Below, one piece after another: positions 53,462 through 62,065 of a stretch of 64,000 nucleotides of DNA (position 1 is the stretch's first letter; every line of letters begins with the position of its first letter). Location of the stretch: assembly GCA_027490225.1 (NCBI GenBank), contig JAIXYK010000044.1, positions 1 through 64,000 of the forward strand, read 5' to 3'. The position numbers and the translations under genes were made by a program. The DNA comes from Bacteroidota bacterium (GTDB lineage Bacteria > Bacteroidota > Bacteroidia > M30B66). The notes below the pieces were generated by a model. That model did not search any database and had not been told where the DNA came from. It worked only from the letters and a program-made list of their open reading frames with translations.

Positions 53462-54871
53462 TTAGTAGTAGCCCAGTGTTTTTAACATCGATTTGTAGCT
53501 TTGCTCTTTTCCAAAAATGTAAGTTACCAACTCTTCATTTTCATCACGTGTTATAATTACATGTTTAGGAGCTGGAATCAAGCAATGTTGAATACCACCA
53601 TATCCACCCAATGCTTCCTGATAAGCGCCCGTGTGGAAAAAACCAATGTATTGCGGGTTGCTTGCAACTTCCTCATCTTCAATCTTTGGTAAAAATACCT
53701 GACTGATATGCGCTTCTGAATTGTAATAATCCTGACTATCGCAAGTTAAACCACCTAAGTTTACACGTTTGTATTCTTTGTCCCAGTTATTCACCGCCAA
53801 CATTATAAAACGCTGGTTAATTCCCCAAGTATCTGGTAAAGTTGTGATAAATGAAGAATCAATCATGTACCAAGTTTCGGTATCGTTTTGTTGCTTCTTA
53901 TCTATTATAGAATACAATGTTGCCCCACTTTCACCAACAGTATACGAACCAAACTCTGTAAAAATGTTAGGTTCATCTACGCCTTGCTGTGCACAGTAGT
54001 TTTTAATCTGCTGTACGATTTCTTCAATCATATATTCATAATCGAATTCAAATGCAAGTGAATTCTTAATTGGTAAACCACCGCCAATATTCAAGGAATC
54101 CAATTCAGGACAAACTTTTTTCATTTCGCAATACACACTCAAAACTTTGCTCAATTCGCTCCAGTAATAAACAGTATCGCGAATACCAGAATTGATAAAG
54201 AAGTGAAGCATTTTTAATTCAAAACGCTTGTCATCTTTCAAATTTTTCATGTAGTAATCCATTATTTCGGCATGCGGAATACCTAATCTAGATGAATAGA
54301 ATTCAAAATTAGGCTCTTCTTCTGAAGCTACTCTAATTCCAATTTTAGCCTTTTTTACCGTAAAATGGTCCTTATAGTACTGAAGCTCATTTTTAGAATC
54401 GAGCACAGGAATCAAATTATGGAAGCCATCATTTACAAATTTTGTAATGTATTCCTGATACATTGGTCGTTTGTACCCATTGCAGATAATAAAATTATCT
54501 TTATTCAAAAGACCTCTATTGTGCAACTCTTCTACTATTGGCATATCGTAAGCAGAAGATGTTTCCATGTGCGCATCATTTTTCAACACTTCTTCCATTA
54601 CAAAGCTAAAGTGAGAACTTTTTGTGCAGAAACAATAATTGTATGTTCCTTTGTAATCAGCTTTTGCCATTCCCACCTTAAACATTATCTTCGCACGCTG
54701 AATCTGCTGACTAATTTTCGGCAGATAAGAAATCTTCAACGGTGTTCCGTATTGTTCAATGATGTCCATTAGTGGTATGTCATGGAAATACAAATCGTTA
54801 TCGATGACATCAAATCCATCCTGAGGAAACTCAAACGTTTGTTTTATCAGGTCAATGTATTTGTTTTTCAT
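53462..54871 (-). CDS. speA: arginine decarboxylase, PLP type III fold
   Basis: A 469-residue decarboxylase of the alanine-racemase-like (type III) PLP fold. The PLP lysine region is YNYCFCTKSSHFSFVMEEVL at about residues 77-97, the glycine loop is LDSLNIGGGLPIKNS, and the substrate-side aspartate/cysteine region is GLTCDSQDYYNSEAHI. Bacteroidota carry this compact form (about 465 residues) annotated as biosynthetic arginine decarboxylase, giving agmatine for polyamine synthesis. The divergent arginase/agmatinase-family gene fits the next step of that pathway. A palindrome lies at the likely transcription start. Substrate choice (arginine versus another amino acid) is from family context. Confidence 0.87.
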   Translation of the reverse strand: MKNKYIDLIKQTFEFPQDGFDVIDNDLYFHDIPLMDIIEQYGTPLKISYLPKISQQIQRAKIMFKVGMAKADYKGTYNYCFCTKSSHFSFVMEEVLKNDAHMETSSAYDMPIVEELHNRGLLNKDNFIICNGYKRPMYQEYITKFVNDGFHNLIPVLDSKNELQYYKDHFTVKKAKIGIRVASEEEPNFEFYSSRLGIPHAEIMDYYMKNLKDDKRFELKMLHFFINSGIRDTVYYWSELSKVLSVYCEMKKVCPELDSLNIGGGLPIKNSLAFEFDYEYMIEEIVQQIKNYCAQQGVDEPNIFTEFGSYTVGESGATLYSIIDKKQQNDTETWYMIDSSFITTLPDTWGINQRFIMLAVNNWDKEYKRVNLGGLTCDSQDYYNSEAHISQVFLPKIEDEEVASNPQYIGFFHTGAYQEALGGYGGIQHCLIPAPKHVIITRDENEELVTYIFGKEQSYKSMLKTLGYY

Positions 54872-54913
54872 TTTTAATTGAGACTGTTCGATGATGTTAA
54901 ATTTTAAAATTAG

Positions 54914-54939
54914 AATGAGTAAGTAACTTACTTCTCATT
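54914..54939. promoter_or_regulatory. palindrome in the speA/arginase divergent promoter
   Basis: AGTAAGT, one base, ACTTACT form a perfect inverted repeat at 54918-54932, enclosed by AATGAG and CTCATT (offset by three bases). It sits 43 bases from speA and 36 bases from the arginase-family start, at the predicted speA transcription start. A shared operator for a dimeric regulator is inferred. Confidence 0.5.
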
Positions 54940-54946
54940 TAGAATG

Positions 54947-54954
54947 CAAAACTA
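54947..54954 (-). promoter_or_regulatory. candidate -7 element of speA (TAGTTTTG)
   Basis: On the minus strand TAGTTTTG matches TAnnTTTG exactly. It predicts transcription from about 54942, within or at the edge of the palindrome, and a leader of about 70 bases. Confidence 0.4.
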
Positions 54955-54968
54955 AGTAATTTACTTTC

Positions 54969-55934
54969 ATGAAGAAAGCAAAAATAATTTTACTTCGATC
55001 AGAACTTGGTGCCGGTACAAGAGGTGCCAGCATGGGCGTTGATGCCTTGAAAATAGCGGCAATTGACTTAGGTAGTGACTACTTTAGGAAACACGATGAA
55101 ATAGAAGTGAGCGATGAAAACTGGCTATTACTCGAGAAAATTAAGTTCAAATACGCCAAAAGAATTCGTGGAATCATCAAGATTTACGAAAGATTAGCCA
55201 AAACTGTAGCTAGAACTTTAAAGAACCCAACAGTGTTTCCAATTGTACTTGCAGGCGACCACAGTACTGCCGGAGGAACAATTGCAGGACTAAAAATGGC
55301 TTATCCTGAAGGCAGATTAGGTGTAATTTGGATTGATGCACACGCAGATTTGCATTCTCCATACACAACTCCATCAGGAAATATGCATGGAATGCCATTG
55401 GCAGCCGCATTAGGTGCTGACAACCTGGAATCTGCTAGCAATAAATTAGATGATAAAACCATTGAACTTTGGGAAAAACTCAAAAATTCTGGTGGTATTA
55501 GTCCGAAGTTAGATTTTAGAGATCTTGTATATATAGGTGTTAGAGATACCGAAGAACAAGAAGATGCCATCATCGAAAGGCAAAATATTAAAAATATTTC
55601 TGTTAAAGAGCTAAGAACAAACGGTGTAGAAAACACTGTTAATAAAGTGCTTGAGTATTTAAAGGAATGCGATCATTTATATGTATCTTTTGATGTCGAC
55701 AGCATTGACCCAAGTATTTCAGTTGGCACAGGAACGCCTGTTCCCAATGGTTTGCGCATTAAAGAAGCCAAAGAATTGATGATTCGATTTGCCAGCTGTC
55801 CTAAACTACGATGCTTCGAAATAGTAGAAATAAACCCTACACTAGATACTGAAAATCACATGGCCGAAACAGCTTTTAAAATTTTAGAAGCTGCAACAGA
55901 TGCCGCATTAAACCAAGAAAACAATGAACATTAA
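54969..55934 (+). CDS. arginase/agmatinase-family ureohydrolase
   Basis: A 321-residue ureohydrolase. Manganese ligands are in VLAGDHSTAGG (about 95), IWIDAHADLHSPYTTPSGNM followed by HGMP (about 120-145), and LYVSFDVDSIDPS (about 238-250). The HSPxTTPSGNxHGMP text is closer to arginases than to typical agmatinases, but the divergent arginine decarboxylase gene suggests agmatine hydrolysis to putrescine. Both activities release urea. The last 11 bases overlap argS, so the arginine-related genes are co-transcribed. Substrate needs assay. Confidence 0.88.
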   Translation: MKKAKIILLRSELGAGTRGASMGVDALKIAAIDLGSDYFRKHDEIEVSDENWLLLEKIKFKYAKRIRGIIKIYERLAKTVARTLKNPTVFPIVLAGDHSTAGGTIAGLKMAYPEGRLGVIWIDAHADLHSPYTTPSGNMHGMPLAAALGADNLESASNKLDDKTIELWEKLKNSGGISPKLDFRDLVYIGVRDTEEQEDAIIERQNIKNISVKELRTNGVENTVNKVLEYLKECDHLYVSFDVDSIDPSISVGTGTPVPNGLRIKEAKELMIRFASCPKLRCFEIVEINPTLDTENHMAETAFKILEAATDAALNQENNEH

Positions 55935-57807
55935 ACAATGGTTAGCCGATACCTTAAAGACTTCCATTTCAGAATTATATAGTAATAATGAACCTTTAAC
56001 GCTTAGTATTCAAGAAACAAATAAAGAATTCGAAGGCGACTTTACTTTAGTTTGTTTCCCATTGACAAAGCTTTCTAGAAAGAAACCTTTTGAAACAGCA
56101 CAAGAAATTGGCGAATTTATTAAGCAGAAGGAAAGCAATATTGAAAACTTTAATGTTGTAAACGGATTCCTTAACATTAGTTTAACATTCGAATTCTGGG
56201 TTAACTACTTCTTAACATTTACCCCAAATGTAACTAATACGGATAATTCAAAAATCCATGTTATGGTGGAATATTCTTCACCAAACACAAACAAGCCTTT
56301 GCATCTTGGGCATATCAGGAACAATCTTTTAGGTGCTTCAGTGGCAAAAGTTATGAGCGCTGCAGGTTATCATGTTACAAAAGTAAATCTTGTAAACGAC
56401 CGTGGCATTCACATTTGTAAGTCGATGCTGGCCTGGCAAAAGGCAGGTAAAAACGAAACACCCGCTTCCACTGGAATTAAAGGCGACCATTTAGTAGGTA
56501 ACTATTATGTTGCATTCGATAAACTATTGAAAGCGGAAGCAAATCCACTTATTGAAGCTGCCCTTGTAAAAGATTACTCAAAGTTCAATGCAGAAGCAGT
56601 TTTAAAAATATCGGCAATTGTAGATAGAATCGAACTTGCCAAAGACGATGAAAAGAAAGAAGCTGCACTCGGAGAGCTGAAAATGCTCATAAACAACCAA
56701 ACTCCAATCATGAATGAAGCGCAGGAAATGCTGCGTAAATGGGAAAATGGAGATACCGAAGTAGTGAATTTATGGAAAACCATGAACGGTTGGGTGTATG
56801 CCGGATTCGAAGAGACCTACAAAAAAATGGGTGTTACTTTCGACAGGTTTTATTATGAATCGAATACGTACGTACTAGGAAAAAATATCGTTGAAGAAGG
56901 TTTAAACAAAGGTGTTCTGTTTAAAAAAGATGATAATTCAGTATGGATTGATTTAACTGCTGATGGTTTAGACCAAAAATTATTGTTGCGTGGTGATGGA
57001 ACTTCTGTTTACATGACGCAAGATATTGGCACTGCAGTATTAAGAAATGAAGAGTTGCATTGTTCTAAATATGTTTACGTAGTTGGAAACGAGCAAGATT
57101 ATCATTTTAAGGTTTTGTCACTTATCCTTCAAAAACTTGGATACGATTGGGCCAAAGGAATTTACCATTTGTCATACGGAATGGTAGATTTACCAACAGG
57201 CAAAATGAAATCACGCGAAGGAACAGTAGTAGATGCCGACGATTTGATGGAATTAGTTGTAGAAGAAGCAAAGAAAAAGTCAGAAGAACTGGGTAAAAAT
57301 GAAGATTTTACTGAAGCTGAAAAAGCTGTCCTCTACGAACAAGTTGGAATGGCCGCTTTGAAATACTTTATTTTAAAAGTAGACCCTAAAAAACGAATGA
57401 TATTTAACCCTTCAGAATCTATTGATATCAACGGAAATACAGGACCATTTATTCAATATGCACACACGCGTATTAAATCACTGATTAAAAAAGCTGATGG
57501 TAAAGTTCCTCAAACTTTCGAATCCTCTACCCTGCCCAATGAAACAACACACCGAAGTTTGGTAAGATTACTGTCTCAAAATCAGGATATAATTGAGGAA
57601 GCAGCAAAAGAATACAGTCCTGCGTTGGTTGCCAACCATACTTATGAATTGGCCAAATCATTCAATCAATTTTATCACGACTTCCCGATTTTGCAAGAAG
57701 AAGATAAAAATTTGGCTGCGTTTAGGTTGCAATTGATTGAGAAAATTGGAGCTACCCTTCGGTACAACATGGATTTGCTGGGCATTGAGTTGCCAGAGAG
57801 GATGTAA
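55924..57807 (+). CDS. argS: arginine-tRNA ligase
   Basis: A 627-residue class I synthetase that charges tRNA-Arg. It has the N-terminal Add-1 domain, the HIGH-type motif in NKPLHLGHIRNNLLG at about residue 125, the KMSK-loop equivalent in GKMKSREGTVVDADDLMEL at about 426, and the anticodon-binding helical domain ending GIELPERM. The altered KMSK loop is common in ArgRS. It overlaps the arginase-family gene by 11 bases, an unusual coupling of arginine breakdown and arginine use. Complete and typical. Confidence 0.96.
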   Translation: MNIKQWLADTLKTSISELYSNNEPLTLSIQETNKEFEGDFTLVCFPLTKLSRKKPFETAQEIGEFIKQKESNIENFNVVNGFLNISLTFEFWVNYFLTFTPNVTNTDNSKIHVMVEYSSPNTNKPLHLGHIRNNLLGASVAKVMSAAGYHVTKVNLVNDRGIHICKSMLAWQKAGKNETPASTGIKGDHLVGNYYVAFDKLLKAEANPLIEAALVKDYSKFNAEAVLKISAIVDRIELAKDDEKKEAALGELKMLINNQTPIMNEAQEMLRKWENGDTEVVNLWKTMNGWVYAGFEETYKKMGVTFDRFYYESNTYVLGKNIVEEGLNKGVLFKKDDNSVWIDLTADGLDQKLLLRGDGTSVYMTQDIGTAVLRNEELHCSKYVYVVGNEQDYHFKVLSLILQKLGYDWAKGIYHLSYGMVDLPTGKMKSREGTVVDADDLMELVVEEAKKKSEELGKNEDFTEAEKAVLYEQVGMAALKYFILKVDPKKRMIFNPSESIDINGNTGPFIQYAHTRIKSLIKKADGKVPQTFESSTLPNETTHRSLVRLLSQNQDIIEEAAKEYSPALVANHTYELAKSFNQFYHDFPILQEEDKNLAAFRLQLIEKIGATLRYNMDLLGIELPERM

Positions 57808-58340
57808 ATTTATATTAAATGGTATTTTTTGTTTGCTATTCCTAATTATAGCAAAGAGCTCAAAGCGGTCACTGAGCTTGCCGAAGTGAGGTTGTTGCAC
57901 AGAGAACACTGAGGTTTTTGCTGAGTTGATTTCGTAATGCTTTTTTCCAATTCCTTTTTTTAACATGGAGATCACTGAGGTTGTGGCACAGAGAACACTG
58001 AGGTTTTTGCTGAGTTGATTTCGTAATGCTTTTTTCCAATTCCTTTTTTAACACGGAGATCACAGAGGTTGTGGCACAGAGTTCACGGAGTTTTTTCTGT
58101 TAAATTTTTTATATTCAATTAACTTTTGCTATTTGTAGATTTATCTATAACTAAGTATCAAACGCTAAGTTTTTTTGTGCTATAAATCAGCAGAAAACAC
58201 TAAGAATCAATTCTCTGTGATCTCAGTGCAACAACCTCAGTGTGCTCTGTGCCATTTCATCTGCAGCAAATAAATAAAAACTCTGAGAACTCCTTACAAA
58301 AACCTCCGTGGCCTTCAATCATCCGCAACAAACATCTATT
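57808..58340. repeat. convergent spacer with 41-nt composites and an 89-nt tandem duplication
   Basis: No real gene is present. Two adjacent copies of an 88-89-nt unit lie at 57891-57979 and 57980-58067 with about four differences, and a partial third copy starts at 58068. On the minus strand the composites, two CTCnGTGnn units, ACAAC, two more units, occur at 57962-58002 and 58050-58090; the plus-strand composite is at 58213-58253. The opposed copies flank an AT-rich stretch (58091-58200). The region lies between convergent argS and the WG-repeat gene, like the composite at 8903-8943. Confidence 0.8.
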
Positions 58341-59330
58341 TTATTCATAGCTATACAATTTCTCCCCTTTTGCATCTATGTAATGGAAGTTTCCGCTTTT
58401 GTCTTTTACCAGCGCAATACCATTTTTAAAATCAGTTCCATTTGTGTAAATAGCTGGTATTATTACCTTTCCTAAGTTATTAATGTAACCAATTTTTCCC
58501 TGGTAATCGACCATTGCCATGCCATTTGAGAAAGAATAAACTTCTGTATAAACAGGTTTCGCAATAACATTTCCATTGGTATCGATAAATCCCCAGAGAC
58601 CTTTTATTTTTACAGCTGCACGTTGCTCTTTAAAAGGCTTAACGTTGGTGTATTTTGCAGCCAGCACCTTATTTCCCTTCGTATCCACAAATCCAAATTC
58701 ACCACCAAGATGCTTTACACCAGCCACACCCTCGCTAAAACCATCTGCAAAGTCCCAAGTTCCGGCACTTATTTGTTTACCAGATTGGTCAATTATAAAC
58801 CAAACACCTTTTTCTTTTACCATGGCAACACCATTTTCGAAGGGCGTTGCGAGGTCATAATTAAATGGAACTTTAACATTTCCAAAAGCATCAGAGTAGC
58901 CCCAGTATGAACCTTTACGCGCGGCTATTAATCCATTTTGGTATTTACCTAAATCTTCAAAAATAAAAGGACAAACTGTCTTTCCGAAAGTATCAATTAA
59001 GCCCCATTTTTCGCCCTTTTCTATCACAGCTAATCCTTCGCTGAAAGATTCTATGCGCTCAAAAGATACAGGTAAGATTAAATCACCACTTCGGTTTATA
59101 AGTCCCACATAAGGTGGGTACAAACCTTCCGAATTGCGGTCAGACACTACTGCAACTCCATGCTCAAATCTTAAGGCATAATTAAATTTTTCGGGAATTA
59201 CAGTGCGGAGATTATAATCTACATAGCCCCATTTTTTCTTTCCTTGATAAGGCAGAATTTCATCCCGAACAACTTGTGAAAACAACGATTGAAAACAAAA
59301 AAGTAAAATAAAAATGAATTGATATTTCAT
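58341..59330 (-). CDS. secreted WG-repeat protein
   Basis: A 329-residue protein with signal peptide MKYQFIFILLFCFQSLFSQ and about seven to eight WG repeats of roughly 40 residues (KKWGYVDYN, EKWGLIDTFGK, SYWGYSDAFGN, EFGFVDTKGN, GLWGFIDTNGN, KIGYINNLGK). WG repeats form beta-hairpin arrays of unknown function that are common in Bacteroidota secreted proteins. No T9SS sorting domain is seen. Its promoter (TAATTTTG at 59382-59375, minus) gives a leader of about 40 bases rich in G and C. Confidence 0.88.
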   Translation of the reverse strand: MKYQFIFILLFCFQSLFSQVVRDEILPYQGKKKWGYVDYNLRTVIPEKFNYALRFEHGVAVVSDRNSEGLYPPYVGLINRSGDLILPVSFERIESFSEGLAVIEKGEKWGLIDTFGKTVCPFIFEDLGKYQNGLIAARKGSYWGYSDAFGNVKVPFNYDLATPFENGVAMVKEKGVWFIIDQSGKQISAGTWDFADGFSEGVAGVKHLGGEFGFVDTKGNKVLAAKYTNVKPFKEQRAAVKIKGLWGFIDTNGNVIAKPVYTEVYSFSNGMAMVDYQGKIGYINNLGKVIIPAIYTNGTDFKNGIALVKDKSGNFHYIDAKGEKLYSYE

Positions 59331-59520
59331 AAAATTAAATTTTTAAGAGCGCCCGCCCTTGGAAATTTCCGTGCCAAAATTATATTTTATTGGATTCGTT
59401 CTGACTTAAATTGGCATGGCTACGCACCCAAGCTTGAGGTAAAAACCTAAGCTGAATTTTTAAAGCTGTTATAAGAAGATAAATGCAGCTGTTTTTGGGG
59501 ATAAACATTGAGTTTTTTTG

Positions 59521-59660
59521 GGGGCGCCTTTACAAAACAAAACAAGCTTTTCGCAAAAGTTTAGCAATGCAATGTTGTTTTGTAAACCTCGCTTTCGCCA
59601 CTACTCCCTCCTGCGTCGGGCGGTAGTTGGCTCAATCGTTGGCGCGGGCTGCGGTGGTTG
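59521..59660 (+). repeat. dispersed GC-rich repeat, member B, with 58-nt inverted-end element
   Basis: The block begins GGGGCGCC, carries a 58-nt element at 59529-59586 bounded by TTTACAAAACAA and TTGTTTTGTAAA, continues CCTCGCTTTCGCC, and ends GGCTCAATCGTTGGCGCGGG. Inside the element CTTTT, CGC, AAAAG form a small hairpin. Its tail (59620-59655) closely matches 16121-16155, and its 58-nt element matches that at 26852-26909. Confidence 0.7.
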
Positions 59661-59797
59661 GGTTGTTTTTATTTCTCATATGATCATTTTACTTTAATGC
59701 CCGCACAAGTGGGTGAGCCAAGTGCCGCGCACAGGCGAACACACGGCCCAAAGGGTGTGCCCAAAAAAGGGCTAACTTTTTATGGAAATGCAGCTTC

Positions 59798-59813
59798 TAA
59801 TTTTGTACTTTTG
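59798..59813 (+). promoter_or_regulatory. tandem -7 elements upstream of ffh (TAATTTTG, TACTTTTG)
   Basis: Two exact TAnnTTTG matches lie end to end at 59798-59805 and 59806-59813, giving predicted start sites 8 bases apart and a leader of about 20-28 bases before the ATG at 59839. No clear -33 box is seen. Confidence 0.5.
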
Positions 59814-59838
59814 CGCTCCTTAAAAAAAGCATGTATTT

Positions 59839-61173
59839 ATGTTTGAGAACCTGAGTGAAAAATTTGACCGTGCGTTTAAAGTCCTGAAAGGGCAAGGTAA
59901 GATTACCGAAATAAATGTTGCAGAAACGATGAAAGAGGTGCGTAAAGCGCTTCTGGATGCGGATGTGAATTATAAAATTGCCAAAGAATTTACCGATAAA
60001 GTAAAGGAAAAAGCGCTTGGTGAGAATGTGTTGACTGCGATTTCGCCTGGACAATTGTTGGTAAAAATTACCCGCGACGAGCTGGCAGTGTTGATGGGTG
60101 GTGAGAAAAAAGACATTGAAACAAATGGTAATCCTTGTGTAATTTTAATTGCAGGTTTACAAGGTTCTGGTAAAACTACTTTCTCTGGGAAGCTTGCCAA
60201 TTACTTGAAAACAAAGAAAAACAAGCAGGTTTTATTGGTTGCGGGCGATGTTTACAGACCTGCTGCGATAAACCAGCTGAAAGTTTTAGGGGAACAAATT
60301 GGTGTAGAAGTTTTTGCTGATTTAGAAAGTAAAGACCCTGTAAGTATTGCGCAGCGTGCCATAGCACATGGTAAAGCAACGGGTAAAAACTTAATAATTG
60401 TAGATACTGCTGGTCGTTTGGCGATTGATGAGCAGATGATGAACGAAATTGCTGCAGTTAAACGCGCCATTCAGCCACAGGAAACATTGTTTGTGGTAGA
60501 TGCCATGACAGGGCAAGATGCCGTGAATACTGCAAAAGCATTTAATGAGAAAATAGATTATGATGGCGTTGTATTGACCAAATTAGATGGTGATACACGC
60601 GGTGGAGCTGCATTAACCATTCGCTCTGTGGTTACCAAACCAATAAAGTTTGTGGGAACGGGCGAGAAAATGGAAGCAATTGATGTTTTCTACCCAGAAA
60701 GAATGGCCGACAGGATTTTGGGAATGGGCGACATTGTTTCATTGGTGGAGCGTGCTCAGGACAATTTTGATGAGGAGCAAGCCAGAAAATTACAGAAGAA
60801 AATTGCGAAAAACACCTTTAGCTTTAACGATTTCTACGACCAGATTCAGCAGATTAAGAAAATGGGAAATATTAAAGATTTGGTGGGAATGATACCGGGA
60901 ATGGGCAAAGCAATGAAAGATGTGGAAGTGAGTGATGATGCATTTAAAAGTATTGAAGCCATTATACAATCTATGACCAATGCGGAAAGAGAAGATGCTT
61001 CACTGATAAACGGGAATAGAAAAAAACGGATTGCAGACGGAAGCGGCACCACCATACAAGATGTAAATAAATTGTTGAAGCAATTTGAAGAAACACGAAA
61101 AGTGATGCGTATGATGTCGAATCCTTCGGCAATGCAAGGAATGATGAAAAATATGCCTGGCATGCGCCGCTAA
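59839..61173 (+). CDS. ffh: signal recognition particle protein Ffh
   Basis: A 444-residue SRP54 GTPase. The N domain (about 1-90) is followed by the G domain with P-loop GLQGSGKTTFSGKLA at about residue 105, DTAGRLAIDEQMM, and TKLDGDTRGGAAL, and by a methionine-rich M domain (about 320-444) ending MMSNPSAMQGMMKNMPGMRR that binds 4.5S RNA and signal peptides. It brings nascent membrane proteins to FtsY at the inner membrane. Identity is certain. folD follows after nine bases, so ffh, folD and queE are likely co-transcribed. Confidence 0.97.
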   Translation: MFENLSEKFDRAFKVLKGQGKITEINVAETMKEVRKALLDADVNYKIAKEFTDKVKEKALGENVLTAISPGQLLVKITRDELAVLMGGEKKDIETNGNPCVILIAGLQGSGKTTFSGKLANYLKTKKNKQVLLVAGDVYRPAAINQLKVLGEQIGVEVFADLESKDPVSIAQRAIAHGKATGKNLIIVDTAGRLAIDEQMMNEIAAVKRAIQPQETLFVVDAMTGQDAVNTAKAFNEKIDYDGVVLTKLDGDTRGGAALTIRSVVTKPIKFVGTGEKMEAIDVFYPERMADRILGMGDIVSLVERAQDNFDEEQARKLQKKIAKNTFSFNDFYDQIQQIKKMGNIKDLVGMIPGMGKAMKDVEVSDDAFKSIEAIIQSMTNAEREDASLINGNRKKRIADGSGTTIQDVNKLLKQFEETRKVMRMMSNPSAMQGMMKNMPGMRR

Positions 61174-61182
61174 AAAAATAAT

Positions 61183-62064
61183 ATGCAATTAATTGACGGG
61201 AAAATTGCTTCGGAAGCAGTAAAAACAAGATTGGCAGAAGCTGTAAAAGTGTTGCAGGATAAAGGAAACCGGAAACCTTGTTTAGCTGCTATTTTGGTTG
61301 GAAATGATGGTGCAAGTGAAACATATATTGCATCGAAAGTGCGCACTTGTGGCCAAATTGGATTTTTATCTAATTTAATTAGATTTGATGCGCAAGTAAG
61401 TGAAGAAAGGTTGCTGGAAGAAGTTCGAAAAATAAATACCGACAGTACTATTGATGGATTGATTGTGCAATTGCCTTTACCCGCGCATATTTCAGCTGAA
61501 AAAGTAATCTTAGCCATTGACCCGAAAAAAGATGTAGACGGATTTCATCCAATAAATATGGGGAATCTTGCTTTGGGATTGCCAGGATTTGTTTCGGCAA
61601 CACCAAAAGGAATAATGATGTTGTTAGAGCATTTCAACATTGAAACAGCTGGTAAAAATGCAGTAATAATCGGCAGAAGCAATATTGTTGGTACACCAAT
61701 GAGTCTATTGCTGAGCAAGAATACCAATCCCGGAAACTGTACAGTTACTTTATGCCATAGTAAAACAAAAAACCTCAATAGTTTTATAAAACAAGCCGAT
61801 ATTGTGGTGGCTGCTTTGGGAAGGCCAGAAAGTATTGTGGCAGAAGATATAAAAGAAGGTGCAGTGGTAATAGATGTTGGTATTACAAGATTAGATGACA
61901 GTTCCGCTCCAAAAGGTTACAGAATTGTGGGCGATGTTGACTTTAAAAATGTTGCACCAAAATGCAGCTGGATAACTCCTGTGCCCGGTGGTGTTGGATT
62001 GATGACAATAGCAGCATTGATGCAAAATACATTTACTGCGTATTTAAAAAACATAGAAAATTAA
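61183..62064 (+). CDS. folD: bifunctional methylenetetrahydrofolate dehydrogenase/cyclohydrolase
   Basis: A 293-residue FolD, which interconverts 5,10-methylene-THF and 10-formyl-THF in the cytosol. Recognisable are the catalytic region ETYIASKVRTCGQIGF with tyrosine and lysine, IDGLIVQLPLPAHIS, the NADP site GRSNIVGTPMSLLL, and the C-terminal TPVPGGVGLMTIAALM. Length and motifs are complete. It sits between ffh and queE with gaps of nine and one bases. Confidence 0.96.
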   Translation: MQLIDGKIASEAVKTRLAEAVKVLQDKGNRKPCLAAILVGNDGASETYIASKVRTCGQIGFLSNLIRFDAQVSEERLLEEVRKINTDSTIDGLIVQLPLPAHISAEKVILAIDPKKDVDGFHPINMGNLALGLPGFVSATPKGIMMLLEHFNIETAGKNAVIIGRSNIVGTPMSLLLSKNTNPGNCTVTLCHSKTKNLNSFIKQADIVVAALGRPESIVAEDIKEGAVVIDVGITRLDDSSAPKGYRIVGDVDFKNVAPKCSWITPVPGGVGLMTIAALMQNTFTAYLKNIEN

Positions 62065-62065
62065 A

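Larger units (their letters stand above)
59331..59838. other. divergent spacer between WG-repeat gene and ffh
   Basis: No gene is visible in 508 bases. From left to right: the WG promoter element TAATTTTG (59382-59375, minus); a hairpin AGCTTGAGGT / ACCTAAGCT with loop AAAA at 59431-59453; the dispersed GC-rich repeat with its 58-nt element at 59521-59660; a second GC-rich hairpin region with GGCCCAAAGGGTGTGCCC at about 59747-59764; and two ffh promoter elements. Confidence 0.6.

Noticed and set aside
57869-58063. Small minus-strand reading frames in the argS/WG spacer
   Set aside because: They are made entirely of the tandem duplication and composite repeats, show internal repetition for that reason alone, and have no start context.
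57891-58067. CRISPR-like or transposon direct repeats
   Set aside because: The two copies are adjacent, nearly the same over their whole length, with no spacer and no transposase; a simple tandem duplication explains them.
59658-59846. Short plus-strand frame before ffh
   Set aside because: It runs through GC-rich repeat and promoter sequence and overlaps the ffh start in another frame; no conserved protein features.
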